Origin: Caballeronia peredens
GTDB taxonomy: Bacteria; Pseudomonadota; Gammaproteobacteria; Burkholderiales; Burkholderiaceae
Length of the DNA: 64,000 nucleotides
NCBI GenBank assembly: GCA_001544595.2
Contig: FCOH02000002.1
Span: 372,001 to 436,000, forward strand
Reading direction: 5' to 3'
Within the stretch, counting starts at the first letter, position 1; every line of letters starts with the position of its first letter. The notes below the pieces were generated by a model. The model made no database searches and was not told the origin of the DNA. It saw nothing but the letters and a program-made list of their open reading frames with translations. The position numbers and the translations under genes are program-made. This document shows positions 40,718 to 51,738 of the stretch, piece after piece.

Positions 40718-42747
40718 GCACGCCCATCACCGATCGCGCGCGGACCGCGCCCGCGCCTGCCGACGAAAGCGCGGCGCTCGCGGAGGGCTTCGCGCGGCGC
40801 ATCGGCGCGCTCGCGATGCGGCTCGGCGCGGACGAACGCGGCGTGCAGTGGGCCGAACGCGCGGCCGCGGCGATGAGCCGCGCGACCGCGCAAGGCCACG
40901 TGTGCCTGTCGCTTGCCGCTCTGGCGCGGCGTCACGACGAACGCTTCGACGTCGCGCGCGATGCGCTGCTCGCAAGCGGCGTCGCGTGCATCGTGCGCGG
41001 CAATCGGCGCACGGATGCGGCCGATCTGCTGCCGCTCGTCATCGACGAAGACGGACGGCTCTATCTCGCCCGCTATTTCGATTACGAGCGGCGGCTCGCG
41101 CAGGCGCTCGTGGAACGCTCGCGCGATGCGCATGCGCACATCGCGCAGCAGGACATCGCGCGGCAGGCCGAACGCATCGCGCGTTATTTCGGTCCCGGCG
41201 CGCCCGGCGAGATCGACTGGCAACGCGTCGCCGCGCTCGTGGCGCTCGCGGGCAAGCTGACAATCGTGAGCGGCGGCCCGGGCACGGGCAAGACCACGAC
41301 CGTCGTCGGCGTGCTCGCGTGTCTGCTCGACGCCGACCCGGACGTGCGCATCGCGCTCGCCGCGCCGACCGGCAAGGCCGCGCAGCGCATGCAGGAGGCG
41401 CTGATCGAGCGCGCGGACAAGCTGCCGCCGGAACTGGCCGCGCGTCTGCCGCGCACGTCGTATACGCTGCAGCGCTTGCTCGGCGTGCAGGCGGACGGGC
41501 GCTTCCGGCATCATCGCGACAATCCCTTGCCTTATGACGTGATCGTCGTCGACGAAGCCTCGATGATCGACGTCGCGCTCGCGGCGCACCTGCTCGAAGC
41601 CGTCGCGCCCGCGAGCCGGCTCGTCATGCTGGGCGACAAGGATCAGTTGTCGGCCGTGGAGGCGGGCGCGGTGTTCGCCGAACTGAGCGCGGCGCCGTCG
41701 TTCAGCCGCGCGGGCGTCGCGCGGATCGCATCGGCGCTCGCGGTCGATGCGAAGCGGCTCGAAGCCGCGCTGCCGCACGCGGAAGCGCCGAAGCGTGCGG
41801 CATCCGCTGCCGCCGCGCCGCGCGAGACGCAACTGGGACTTTTCGATGCCGAGCCGGCGGACGACGCGCAAGGCTACGACGAACTCTTCGACACGCTCCC
41901 CGAAGACTGGCACGGCGGCGCTGCGAGCGAATCGCCTGCGCTCACCGATTGCGTCGTCTGGCTGCAAAAGAATTATCGCTTCGGGCTCGAATCGGACATC
42001 GGTCGTCTGTCGATCGCCATCCGCAACGGCGACGACCGCGCCGCACTCGACGCCCTCGACACCACCGGCGAGCGCGCCGCCGCACTTTTCGACGACGGCG
42101 ACGCTGCGCTGTCCGAGCGCACGCTGGCGCGACTCGCGAGAGGTTTCGCACCGTACGCCGAAGCGCTCGCAGCCGCGCTCGACGGCGCGCCGGCCGCCCA
42201 CGCCGGGCTCTTCGACGCGCTCAACCGCTTCCGCGTGCTGTGCGCGACGCGCCGCGGACCGCGCGGCGTGGACGACGTGAACGCGCGCATCGCCGCGAAA
42301 GTGCGCGAGCAGGCGGGCATCGCGCTGGCGCTCGGTGCGCAATGGTTCGCCGGGCGGCCCGTGATCGTCACGCGCAACGATTACGCGCTCGGGCTGTTCA
42401 ACGGAGATATCGGCATCGCGCTGCCGGGCGCCGACGGTCTTCTGCGCGTCGCGTTCCGCATGGCCGACGGATCGCTGCGGTACGTTTCACCCGCCGCGCT
42501 GCCGCCGCACGACACGGCGTTCGCGCTGACGGTGCACAAGTCGCAAGGCTCGGAGTTCGAGCACGCGGCGCTCGTGCTGCCCGGCGCATTCGGGCGCGTG
42601 CTGTCGCGCGAACTGATCTATACGGCGATCACGCGGGCGAAGCGGCGCGTCGACGTGATCGGCTCGGCCGCGATCTTCGCGCAGGCGGTCAGGGAGCCAA
42701 CCCGGCGCGATTCCGGACTGGCTGCGAGAATGCGGCGTCTGGCATGA
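40714..42747 (+). CDS. recD: Exodeoxyribonuclease V alpha subunit RecD
   Basis: RecD, the 5'-3' helicase of RecBCD; 677 residues, start overlapping the recB stop as ATGA. Walker A is SGGPGTGKTTTVVG (near residue 190) and the DEAS-box YDVIVVDEASMIDVALA, with VMLGDKDQLSAVEAGAVF after it. The C-terminal motif is FALTVHKSQGSEFEHAAL. Between the motor motifs, residues about 345-410 form an insert rich in Ala and acidic residues that contains QLGLF at 373-377. Confidence 0.95.
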   Translation: MSTPITDRARTAPAPADESAALAEGFARRIGALAMRLGADERGVQWAERAAAAMSRATAQGHVCLSLAALARRHDERFDVARDALLASGVACIVRGNRRTDAADLLPLVIDEDGRLYLARYFDYERRLAQALVERSRDAHAHIAQQDIARQAERIARYFGPGAPGEIDWQRVAALVALAGKLTIVSGGPGTGKTTTVVGVLACLLDADPDVRIALAAPTGKAAQRMQEALIERADKLPPELAARLPRTSYTLQRLLGVQADGRFRHHRDNPLPYDVIVVDEASMIDVALAAHLLEAVAPASRLVMLGDKDQLSAVEAGAVFAELSAAPSFSRAGVARIASALAVDAKRLEAALPHAEAPKRAASAAAAPRETQLGLFDAEPADDAQGYDELFDTLPEDWHGGAASESPALTDCVVWLQKNYRFGLESDIGRLSIAIRNGDDRAALDALDTTGERAAALFDDGDAALSERTLARLARGFAPYAEALAAALDGAPAAHAGLFDALNRFRVLCATRRGPRGVDDVNARIAAKVREQAGIALALGAQWFAGRPVIVTRNDYALGLFNGDIGIALPGADGLLRVAFRMADGSLRYVSPAALPPHDTAFALTVHKSQGSEFEHAALVLPGAFGRVLSRELIYTAITRAKRRVDVIGSAAIFAQAVREPTRRDSGLAARMRRLA

Positions 42748-42781
42748 CACGCGCGTGCCATGCGCATCAAGGAGCCCAACG

Positions 42782-43195
42782 ATGACGACGACCGACAGCT
42801 TCGCCGTGCCGCCGAACGAAATCGAGCTGACGGCCGTGCGCGCGCAGGGCGCGGGCGGCCAGAACGTCAACAAGGTATCGAGCGCGATTCATTTGCGCTT
42901 CGACATCCGCGCGTCGTCGCTGCCGGAACACATCAAGGCGCGGCTGCTCGCGCTCGCCGACAGCCGCGTCACGCGCGAAGGCGTGATCGTCATCAAGGCG
43001 CAGGAGCACCGCACGCAGGACATGAATCGCGCGGCGGCGCTCGCCCGGCTCGACGAAATGATCCGCAGCGTGAGCGTGACCCGGCGCAAGCGCATCGCCA
43101 CGAAGCCGACGCGCGCATCGCAGATGCGTCGTGTGGAAGGCAAGGTGAAGCGCGGCGCGATCAAGGCGGGAAGGGGCCCGGTCCGCGGGGAATGA
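42782..43195 (+). CDS. arfB: Alternative ribosome-rescue peptidyl-tRNA hydrolase ArfB
   Basis: ArfB/YaeJ releases nascent chains from ribosomes stalled on non-stop mRNA. The 137-residue protein has the catalytic GGQ in VRAQGAGGQNVNKVSSA. The C-terminus is strongly basic (TRRKRIATKPTRAS and VKRGAIKAGRG), as needed to enter the empty mRNA channel. ATG 42782 follows AAGGAGCCCAACG. It lies 34 bases after recD. Confidence 0.95.
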   Translation: MTTTDSFAVPPNEIELTAVRAQGAGGQNVNKVSSAIHLRFDIRASSLPEHIKARLLALADSRVTREGVIVIKAQEHRTQDMNRAAALARLDEMIRSVSVTRRKRIATKPTRASQMRRVEGKVKRGAIKAGRGPVRGE

Positions 43196-43229
43196 AGCGG
43201 CGCGCGGATGCCCGCGCGTCGCTCCGCTT

Positions 43230-43754
43230 TCAGCTTTCGCGCAACTTGGCGTCGGGGGCGAGCGGCCCGATGAAGTACGACTTGAGGCGCTCGCGCCCGA
43301 TCACGCGGCCGAGTTCGGCGAACGCGCAGTAGTTGCCGATCATCAGAAAGAGCAGGATCTGGATCGCCCAGAACTGCGGCCAGATGATGTGCGTGGTCAG
43401 TTCATGATGCGCAGCGGCCAGATCGTGCGTTTCCTTCCAGAAGTCGAACAAGCGCTCGAGATAGTGGAGGACGCCGGCCACGACCGTGTAGATGAGCGTT
43501 TTCCACGCCACGTTCCAGATCAGCGGACGATCCGGATAGCGATTGATGAACGGCAGCATGTTTGCGAGCAGCACGGCTTTGCCGAGGATCAGCGACGCGA
43601 CGATCACGGACAGGGAAGTCGGCAGCGAGACGCCGCTGCCTCTCACCATCAACGCGCGGATGATGACCACGGCATGCAGCAGGACGAAGAAGAAGATGGT
43701 GGGCGGCACCATCTTCATCATCTCGTGCTTGATGCCGGAAAATGAAACGCCCAT
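43230..43754 (-). CDS. Membrane protein of unknown function
   Basis: 174 residues from ATG 43754 (MGVSFSGIKHEMMK). Four hydrophobic segments are visible: TIFFFVLLHAVVII, LSVIVASLILGKAVLLAN, TLIYTVVAGVLHYLERLF and FWAIQILLFLMIGNYCAFA. The last is followed by a basic amphipathic end. Conserved-looking polar residues (GKA in TM2, HYLE in TM3) recur in uncharacterised proteobacterial membrane proteins, but I cannot assign a function. Confidence 0.75.
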   Translation of the reverse strand: MGVSFSGIKHEMMKMVPPTIFFFVLLHAVVIIRALMVRGSGVSLPTSLSVIVASLILGKAVLLANMLPFINRYPDRPLIWNVAWKTLIYTVVAGVLHYLERLFDFWKETHDLAAAHHELTTHIIWPQFWAIQILLFLMIGNYCAFAELGRVIGRERLKSYFIGPLAPDAKLRES

Positions 43755-43851
43755 GGGAACTCCACGTGAAAAGACGAAGGGCGCGAAGGATCGCGAGCGG
43801 CCAGGCGGGCAACGCAGGCGCGGCACCAATCGTCACGAAAAAAAGTCTAGT

Positions 43852-44784
43852 TCATCGCGCGAGCTTGCGCCGTCCGAAAAACGGCAGGCGGCTGAGCGCG
43901 CCCGTGGCGAGCGCGGTGCCCGCCAGCACGATGACGCAGCCGGCGAGCATCACCGGCGACACGTGTTCGCCGAGAAAGAGCGCGCCCCACAGGATGCCGA
44001 ACGGCGGGATGACGAAGGTCACGGTCATCGCGCGCGCCGGGCCCGCCACCGCGACCAGATGAAAATAGATGAAGTACGCGATTCCCGTGCAGCCGACGCC
44101 CAACGCCAGCACCGCGCCCCACGCATGCACGGAGACCGGCGCGGCAGGCCAGGTGAGGAACGCGATCGGCGCGAGCGCGAGTGTCGAGCCGAGCATGCTG
44201 CCGGCGGCGTTGGTCGTCGAGTCGACGTCCATCAGATAGCGTTTGGCGAAGTTGCCCGCGACGCCATAGAGCGCCGATGCCGCCAGCGCCGCAGCCGCCG
44301 CCAGCAGTCCCTGCACCGGCAGCGCGGCATCGGCGCCCGGGTGCGCGGGCGCGATCTGATTCCACACGAGCATGAGCACGCCGGCGAAACCGATCGCCAT
44401 GCCGATCGTGCGCGTGCCCGTCAGGCGATCCTTGAGCCACAGATAGGCGACGAGCGCGCCCCAGAGCGGCGTCGTCGCGTTGATGACGGAGGTGGCGCCC
44501 GCCGCGAGCGTCAGTTCCGCATACGCGAACAGGCAGAACGGCGCGGCCGAATTGAGAATGCCGACGATGAGCAAAGGCAGCCAGCGCGCCCGCAAGGTCG
44601 CGACCGTGGCGGCGAGCGGGCGCCGCACGAGCAGCATTGCGACGAGAAACGCCGCGCCGATGCCCGCGCGCAGGGCCATCAGGGGCGCAACGCCGAACTC
44701 GGCGACGCCCACGCGGATAAAGAGAAACGACGCGCCCCACAGGGCGGCGAGCACGATCAGTTGCAGCAGGTTGGCGGGCGACAT
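43852..44784 (-). CDS. EamA/DMT-family transporter
   Basis: Ten-helix drug/metabolite transporter of 310 residues with two EamA repeats. The first has LAALWGASFLFIRVG near the start and ATSVINATTPLWGALVAYL; the second has LVAVAGPARAMTVTFVIPPF and ILWGALFLGEHVSPVML. The substrate is unknown. Single minus-strand gene between a membrane protein and lldP. Confidence 0.9.
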   Translation of the reverse strand: MSPANLLQLIVLAALWGASFLFIRVGVAEFGVAPLMALRAGIGAAFLVAMLLVRRPLAATVATLRARWLPLLIVGILNSAAPFCLFAYAELTLAAGATSVINATTPLWGALVAYLWLKDRLTGTRTIGMAIGFAGVLMLVWNQIAPAHPGADAALPVQGLLAAAAALAASALYGVAGNFAKRYLMDVDSTTNAAGSMLGSTLALAPIAFLTWPAAPVSVHAWGAVLALGVGCTGIAYFIYFHLVAVAGPARAMTVTFVIPPFGILWGALFLGEHVSPVMLAGCVIVLAGTALATGALSRLPFFGRRKLAR

Positions 44785-44898
44785 GGCGGGGCGGACTTCG
44801 AAATACCTTGGAAAAGTCCGCGCATGTTAGCACCGCGTTCATCTCGATAATGCGGCGACCGAACGAAAGCGCAAGAAGCGGGAGAGCCGCGCCGGGCG

Positions 44899-46500
44899 TC
44901 AGTGCGGCGGGATCATCCAGGTCAGTACGTTCTGCTGCAGCCACACGAGTATGCCGAGCAGGATCGTGAGGAAGATCGAATGCCAGAACGTGCGCGCGAA
45001 AACGAGGCCTTCCTTGCCTTTGAGCTCGGTCGTCGCGACGCCGGTCGAGATGTTTTGCGGCGAGATCATCTTGCCCATCACGCCGCCGGACGAGTTGGTC
45101 GCCGCCATCAGCACCGGATTCAGGTTGAGCTGGTTCGCCGCGACCACCTGCAGGTTGCCGAACAGCGCGTTGCCCGACGTGTCGCTGCCGGAGAGGAACA
45201 CGGCGACCCAGCCGAGAAACGCCGACACCAGCGGGAAGAACGGCCCGACCGACGCCACGCCCAGACCGAGCGTGTAGTTCATGCCCGAGTAGTTCATCAG
45301 ATAGGCTAAGCCGACGATCGTCGCGACCGTCAGAATGGCGATGCGCGTCTGCACCCACGTGTCGGCGATCGCCGCGCCGTATTCGCTCGCGGGCAGCTTC
45401 ACCAGCAGCGCGGTGATGATCGACGCCACCAGAATCGCCGTGCCGGTCGCGAGCGGCTGAAAGTCCCAGATCGCGCCGTACGGCTGGTTGTACAGCGTGA
45501 TGAAGACGGCCTTGTCGAGCCCCGGCCACGCAATCTTGATGTCGCCGATCAGGAATATCTTGAGCACCGTCCAGACGATCACCACGACCGACACGACGAT
45601 CCACGGCACCCAGCCGTGCCCGCCCGAAAGCGTGCCGCGCGCGCCGCCCACGCGCTCGACATGGACGGCGAAACGTTCGTCCGCGACGGGCTTCCACACG
45701 CGCAGGAAGGCGATCGTCAGGATCAGCGAGACCAGCGACGAGAGCACGTCGGTGAGCGCGTAGCTGATGTAGTTCGACGTGACGAATTGCGTGAGCGCGA
45801 ACGCGCCGCCCGAGACGAGCAGCACCGGCCAGACGCGCAGCATGTTGCGAAAGCCCGCGTAGACGCCGATCACGTAGAACGGCAGGAAAAACGCGAAGAG
45901 CGGCAACTGGCGCCCGACCATTTTCGCAAGGGCGTCGGTCGGCAGATGCGTGACGGCGCCGAGCACGGTGATCGGCACGCCGAGCGCGCCGAAGGCGACT
46001 GGCGCGGTGTTGAAGATCAGCGTGAAGGTGAGCGCTTCGAGCGTCGGGAAACCGAGCATGATGAGCAGCGAACTCGTGATGGCGATCGGCGTGCCGAAGC
46101 CCGAAATGCCTTCGAGCAGCGCGCCGAACGAAAAGCCGATCACGACGAGCACGATGCGCCGGTCGTTCGGCAGGTTGTCGACCATCCACTGGCGGAAAGC
46201 TTCGAAGCGGCCCGAGCGCTGCGCGACGTTGTAGAGCAGGATCGCGGCGAACACGATCCACATGACGGGCCACAGCGCGAACACGGCGCCCGCCGCGACC
46301 GAATCGAGCGCGAGCCCGACCGGGAAATGCCAGCCCGCCACCGCGATGATCAGCGCGAGCACGAGGCCGCCGAGCGACGCCTGCCACGCGGGACGGCGCG
46401 CCCAGCCGAGGAGCACGAGCACCAGGACGATCGGCAGCGCAGCGACGATGAAGGAGGCGAACAGCGAGTTTGCGATCGGGGTGAGTATCTGGTGGAACAT
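44899..46500 (-). CDS. lldP: L-lactate permease
   Basis: LctP-family proton/lactate symporter, 533 residues with about 13 hydrophobic segments. Family segments include GALLEGISGFGTPIAITSS, FGALGVPITVLGAVT, LGWVAVFLSGSDTSGNALFG and ATNSSGGVMGKMISPQNIST. AGGAGAACCG lies immediately before ATG 46500. No lactate dehydrogenase or LldR gene is adjacent. Confidence 0.94.
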   Translation of the reverse strand: MFHQILTPIANSLFASFIVAALPIVLVLVLLGWARRPAWQASLGGLVLALIIAVAGWHFPVGLALDSVAAGAVFALWPVMWIVFAAILLYNVAQRSGRFEAFRQWMVDNLPNDRRIVLVVIGFSFGALLEGISGFGTPIAITSSLLIMLGFPTLEALTFTLIFNTAPVAFGALGVPITVLGAVTHLPTDALAKMVGRQLPLFAFFLPFYVIGVYAGFRNMLRVWPVLLVSGGAFALTQFVTSNYISYALTDVLSSLVSLILTIAFLRVWKPVADERFAVHVERVGGARGTLSGGHGWVPWIVVSVVVIVWTVLKIFLIGDIKIAWPGLDKAVFITLYNQPYGAIWDFQPLATGTAILVASIITALLVKLPASEYGAAIADTWVQTRIAILTVATIVGLAYLMNYSGMNYTLGLGVASVGPFFPLVSAFLGWVAVFLSGSDTSGNALFGNLQVVAANQLNLNPVLMAATNSSGGVMGKMISPQNISTGVATTELKGKEGLVFARTFWHSIFLTILLGILVWLQQNVLTWMIPPH

Positions 46501-46581
46501 CGGTTCTCCTTCGTCCTGTCATGAACGGAAGCGGCGCGAAGCGAGCCGCGATGCGCGTGGAGTTCGATGTTTCAGCAGCAG

Positions 46582-46605
46582 GCGTCCGCAGGCTTAAGCG
46601 GACGC
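46582..46605. promoter_or_regulatory. 8-bp inverted repeat upstream of lldP
   Basis: GCGTCCGC (46582-46589) and GCGGACGC (46598-46605) are a perfect inverted repeat with an eight-base spacer, about 80 bases upstream of the lldP start. No T-run follows on the minus strand. Operator or leader hairpin. Confidence 0.35.
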
Positions 46606-46762
46606 ATAACGCGCACACTAAGAATAGGGCGCGATCCGGAGGCGTCAAGGCGGGAATGCGGGGTCATTGCGGCGCGCGGTTCGCGCGCGGGCAGGGGCCC
46701 GCGACGACGGCGCGGGCGGGCGCGTCCGTCTGAACCAACGGCGTGAGGAAACGCGGAGGCGA

Positions 46763-46891
46763 TCAGCCCTTGGCGACGACGCCTGGCGCGCGCTCCTCGT
46801 CCCCGGCGACCGGCGTGCGCCGGAATACCCAGATCGTCAGAAGACCGAGCGAGGCGAGCATCCAGAGCAGGAAAAACACGAAAGCCATCAT
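46763..46891 (-). CDS. Small single-pass membrane protein (42 aa)
   Basis: A 42-codon ORF from ATG 46891 (MMAFVFFLLWMLASLGLLT). GAGGGA is placed about eight bases before the start, and the reading frame has normal codon use for this genome. The N-terminal half is one membrane helix and the C-terminal half is charged and polar (FRRTPVAGDEERAPG). No family recognised. It is 262 bases upstream of lldP on the same strand. Confidence 0.6.
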   Translation of the reverse strand: MMAFVFFLLWMLASLGLLTIWVFRRTPVAGDEERAPGVVAKG

Positions 46892-47157
46892 GTCCGATCC
46901 CTCAATAACGGATAAGCCGCAGCGACATCGCCATCGCGCCGCGGCAAATAGGGAAGACGTTTAGCCAGAATCGTGCCAACAATCGGCAAAATCCGCCAAG
47001 TGTTTGTCGGGAAAGGAAAGTGTCCGAGCGCACGATCGCGCATTCGTTGCGTGCGCCGTCGAACTGTCGGAAATTGTTGCAGCAATGTTACGCGGATAGC
47101 CGGAGACGGCGGTTTGTCCCATCCGATGCAACGCTCCCGCGCGCATCCTGGCCCGGG

Positions 47158-47676
47158 TCAATGTCCGTGACCGCCGCCGCCGTGTCCCCAACTGCTGCCG
47201 CCGCCCCCGCCGCCGTGCCAGCCGCCGCCACCGCCGTGCCAGCCGCCCCCGCCGCCATGCCAGCCGTTGCCATGCCAGCCGTGTCCCCAGCAACAACCGC
47301 CGCCGCCCCAGTATCCGAAGCCGATCGACACGGCCGGATAGCCATAGCCGTAGTACGCCGGATAAGCGCCATACGGCGGGTAGTACGGTGGCGGATACGG
47401 GTAGGGATAGGCCGGGTAGTAGTCGCCGTACGAGCCGACCGCGTACTGGTATTCGGGCGGAAGCGTTGCGCCGGGCGTGGTTGCCATCGTCCCGGAGGCC
47501 GCCTGCGCGGGCAGCGAAAATTCCTGCTGCGTGTATGCCGCGCCGACGACCGGATACGAAGGATAGGCCGAATAAGGGGGATAACCGTAAGGGTAATAGC
47601 ACCCGCTGAGAAGCATCCCGGCCGCGATCATGGCGATGGCTGTCCGGGGTCCGGGATTACTGCGGGCGGGAATCAT
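47158..47676 (-). CDS. Tyr/Pro- and Gly/His-rich lipoprotein
   Basis: 172 residues with a signal peptide and lipobox (AGMLLSGC). The mature protein has a Tyr/Pro-rich region (YPYPYPPPYYPPYGAYPAYY, residues about 88-110) and a C-terminal Gly/Trp/His-rich region. The latter has three tandem WHGGGGG units and ends in GGGGHGH. The His-rich tail could bind metal; this is speculation. Likely an outer-membrane-anchored surface protein. The 72-base Gly-rich coding stretch is a tandem repeat in DNA as well. Confidence 0.75.
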   Translation of the reverse strand: MIPARSNPGPRTAIAMIAAGMLLSGCYYPYGYPPYSAYPSYPVVGAAYTQQEFSLPAQAASGTMATTPGATLPPEYQYAVGSYGDYYPAYPYPYPPPYYPPYGAYPAYYGYGYPAVSIGFGYWGGGGCCWGHGWHGNGWHGGGGGWHGGGGGWHGGGGGGSSWGHGGGGHGH

Positions 47677-47870
47677 GATGCTGCTCCTTGCGATACGGCA
47701 TGCGGACTTCTTGTTCGATTCGATGAGAACGGGTCCGTTAAGAAGCAGCTTAGTCGAACGATGGCGAGCGGGCGTCGGCTGTCATGTGACAAAGCATTAC
47801 CGAAGCGCCTTCCTGTAACAAACCTGAAACAACGGCGACGAACCGACGGGTCGCCGCTCGCGTGTTGCCA

Positions 47871-48083
47871 CTACTTCCCGACCTGATTGCCGATGACCCC
47901 GCCGACCGCCGCGCCGCCGAGCGTCGAGAGCGCGCTGCCGCCGATGGCCGCGCCGCCCGCCGCCCCCACGCCCGCGCCGATGGCCGTATCCCGTTGACGC
48001 GTCGTCATATCGCCGCAGGCGGTCAGTCCTCCCAGAAACGCGATGACCATTGCAGCGGCGCCGATCTGTCTGATGTTTTTCAT
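47871..48083 (-). CDS. Glycine-zipper lipoprotein (OsmB-like)
   Basis: 70 residues from ATG 48083 (MKNIRQIGAAAMVIAFLGG). The lipobox is GLTAC. The rest is a glycine-zipper helix pair, TAIGAGVGAAGGAAIGG followed by TLGGAAVGGVIGNQVG, as in OsmB/SlyB-type outer-membrane lipoproteins. Osmotic or envelope-stress control is typical of the family. Confidence 0.8.
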   Translation of the reverse strand: MKNIRQIGAAAMVIAFLGGLTACGDMTTRQRDTAIGAGVGAAGGAAIGGSALSTLGGAAVGGVIGNQVGK

Positions 48084-48243
48084 GTCGACTCTCCAATTCG
48101 ATGATGAGCTGAATCGGCTCGGCGTTCGCCCGTGGGCCGCCATGTTTTTCGCCGGTTCGTTCGCTGATCAGCAGGAAAGATGCCCGATTCCTCAGAGCAC
48201 GCTCGAAGTCAAGCCCGGTAAGCTCCCGCGGCCGATGCGCACG

Positions 48244-48282
48244 AAAAAACGGCCTGCCGCACGCACGGTGCGACAGGCCGTT
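48244..48282 (-). terminator. Intrinsic terminator of thiC
   Basis: ACGGCCTG (48249-48256) pairs with CAGGCCGT (48274-48281), with an inner GCAC/GTGC helix. The minus strand continues into six T residues (48244-48249). It lies 19 bases after the thiC stop. Confidence 0.85.
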
Positions 48283-48300
48283 GTCAGCGGGTAAAAAGCT

Positions 48301-50382
<2,082 letters not shown>

Positions 50383-50402
50383 TCAAGCCGCCGGGCCCGA
50401 AC

Positions 50403-50523
50403 GCTTCCCTGCGCTGGCATTATCCAGATCAGGTTCAAAGGGTATTTCTCACCCACGCCGCGCGAGGCGCCTCATTTCGACGAAACCGGAATGAAACCGC
50501 GATGCGCAACGCAGGACCCCCGC
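50403..50523 (-). promoter_or_regulatory. TPP riboswitch (THI element) of thiC
   Basis: Read on the minus strand, the leader contains the diagnostic pyrimidine-sensor motif TGAGAAATACCCTTTGAACC and then CTGATCTGGATAATGCCAGC, ending in GCAGGGAAGC. It begins with GGGGGTCC near 50520. This is the canonical thi-box core with a variable P3 arm (about 50462-50500). It lies about 170 bases before the thiC start, leaving room for an expression platform. Thiamine pyrophosphate binding should repress thiC. Confidence 0.95.
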
Positions 50524-50796
50524 GTTAGCAGCCGCCACCTTACACCGCGGCGTGGCGTCTTGGCAACCATCGGTGAAATACGTCGATCGCGCTCAGTGCT
50601 TACTGCATAATGTCGGGCGCCGCGGCCTTGCGGGTTTTCCCGGGTCACGCGGTCCCTTCTCGCGCAATCTTGTGCAATCGCATTCCTCCGTTCCGCCATG
50701 TCGTTCAGTCTGGTTTCTGCCGCAGCGTCTTTCCCGGTTTGTCTTGCAGTCATCCGGAATGCAGTCGTCCGGCACGCAGCCGTTGCGGAGTAATGC
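50524..50796. other. Divergent intergenic region thiC leader/EamA
   Basis: 273 bases upstream of both the riboswitch and the plus-strand EamA gene. It should hold both promoters. No gene or strong structure is seen. From the thiC start to the EamA start the gene-free stretch is 564 bases, of which the riboswitch is the only identified element. Confidence 0.6.
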
Positions 50797-51738
50797 ATGT
50801 CCGCTCTGCCGCCGCCGCGTCTTCCGTTCAGCTTTCCCGACCGTTTTCCGTTTCGTGCGCCGCGCTCTTTCAAAGGGCAGGTCGCGCTCGCGCTGGCGGT
50901 CGTCTATCTCGTGTGGGGCTCGACGTATCTCGGGATTCACCTGTCGCTCGAGTCGTTTCCGCCGCTCTTGCTCGGCGGCCTGCGCAACCTGTGCGCCGGC
51001 GTCGGGCTGTTCGTGATCGCCTTGCATCGGCGGGCGGTGTGGCCCAGTGCGCGCGAGGTGCGCAATGCGGCGCTCGTCGGCACACTGCTGGAAGGCCTGT
51101 CGAGCGGCATGATGGCCTACGGCATGCGCACGGTCGGCACCGGCACGGCCGCGGTGATGGTCGCCACCGTGCCGCTCTTCGCGACGATCTTCGCGGCGCT
51201 CAGCGGCCGCGCGGTCGCGCGCGGCGAGTGGTTCGCGCTGGCGCTGGGCCTGGTCGGCATCGCGCTTCTGAATCACGGCGACCCGTCGCCGAGTTCCACC
51301 GCCGGCACGCTGGCCATCCTGTGCGCGGCGATCTTTTGGGCCGGCGGCGCGCATCTGGCAGGGCGTCTGCCGCAACCGTCGGATCTGCTGATGTCAACGT
51401 CGCTGCAGATCGGGCTCGGCGGCCTGATTGCGACGGGCATCGCGCTGGTATCGGGCGAGCGGCTCACGCATGTGGGCGTCGGCGCGGGTTTGTCGTTCGT
51501 GTACCTCGTCGTGATCGGTTCGATGGCCGCTTACGTCGCCTATAACTTCCTGATCCGCAATACCAGCACGATCGTCGCGACGAGTTGCCTGTACGTGAAT
51601 CCGCTCGTCGCCGTCATGCTCGGCGCCGTGCTGCTCGGCGAAATCATCACGCGCTGGACCGTCATCGCGACGGTCGTCACGCTGCTTTCGGTCGGGCTTT
51701 CGTTCTGGTTCGACTATCGGCGGCGCGGCCTCGTCTGA
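50797..51738 (+). CDS. EamA/DMT-family transporter (YedA-like)
   Basis: 313-residue ten-helix permease with two EamA repeats. The first includes AVVYLVWGSTYLGIHLSLES and GTGTAAVMVATVPLFATIFA; the second includes VVIGSMAAYVAYNFLI and TSCLYVNPLVAVMLGAVLLG. This pattern is that of YedA/RhaT-like transporters. The substrate is unknown. Confidence 0.9.
   Translation: MSALPPPRLPFSFPDRFPFRAPRSFKGQVALALAVVYLVWGSTYLGIHLSLESFPPLLLGGLRNLCAGVGLFVIALHRRAVWPSAREVRNAALVGTLLEGLSSGMMAYGMRTVGTGTAAVMVATVPLFATIFAALSGRAVARGEWFALALGLVGIALLNHGDPSPSSTAGTLAILCAAIFWAGGAHLAGRLPQPSDLLMSTSLQIGLGGLIATGIALVSGERLTHVGVGAGLSFVYLVVIGSMAAYVAYNFLIRNTSTIVATSCLYVNPLVAVMLGAVLLGEIITRWTVIATVVTLLSVGLSFWFDYRRRGLV

Noticed and set aside
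43847..46648. 933-codon minus-strand frame over lldP and EamA genes
   Set aside because: Out of frame with lldP and the EamA transporter, both of which have recognisable motifs.
47190..47290. CRISPR-like array
   Set aside because: The regularity is a coding repeat (WHGGGGG units) in a lipoprotein gene, with no variable spacers.
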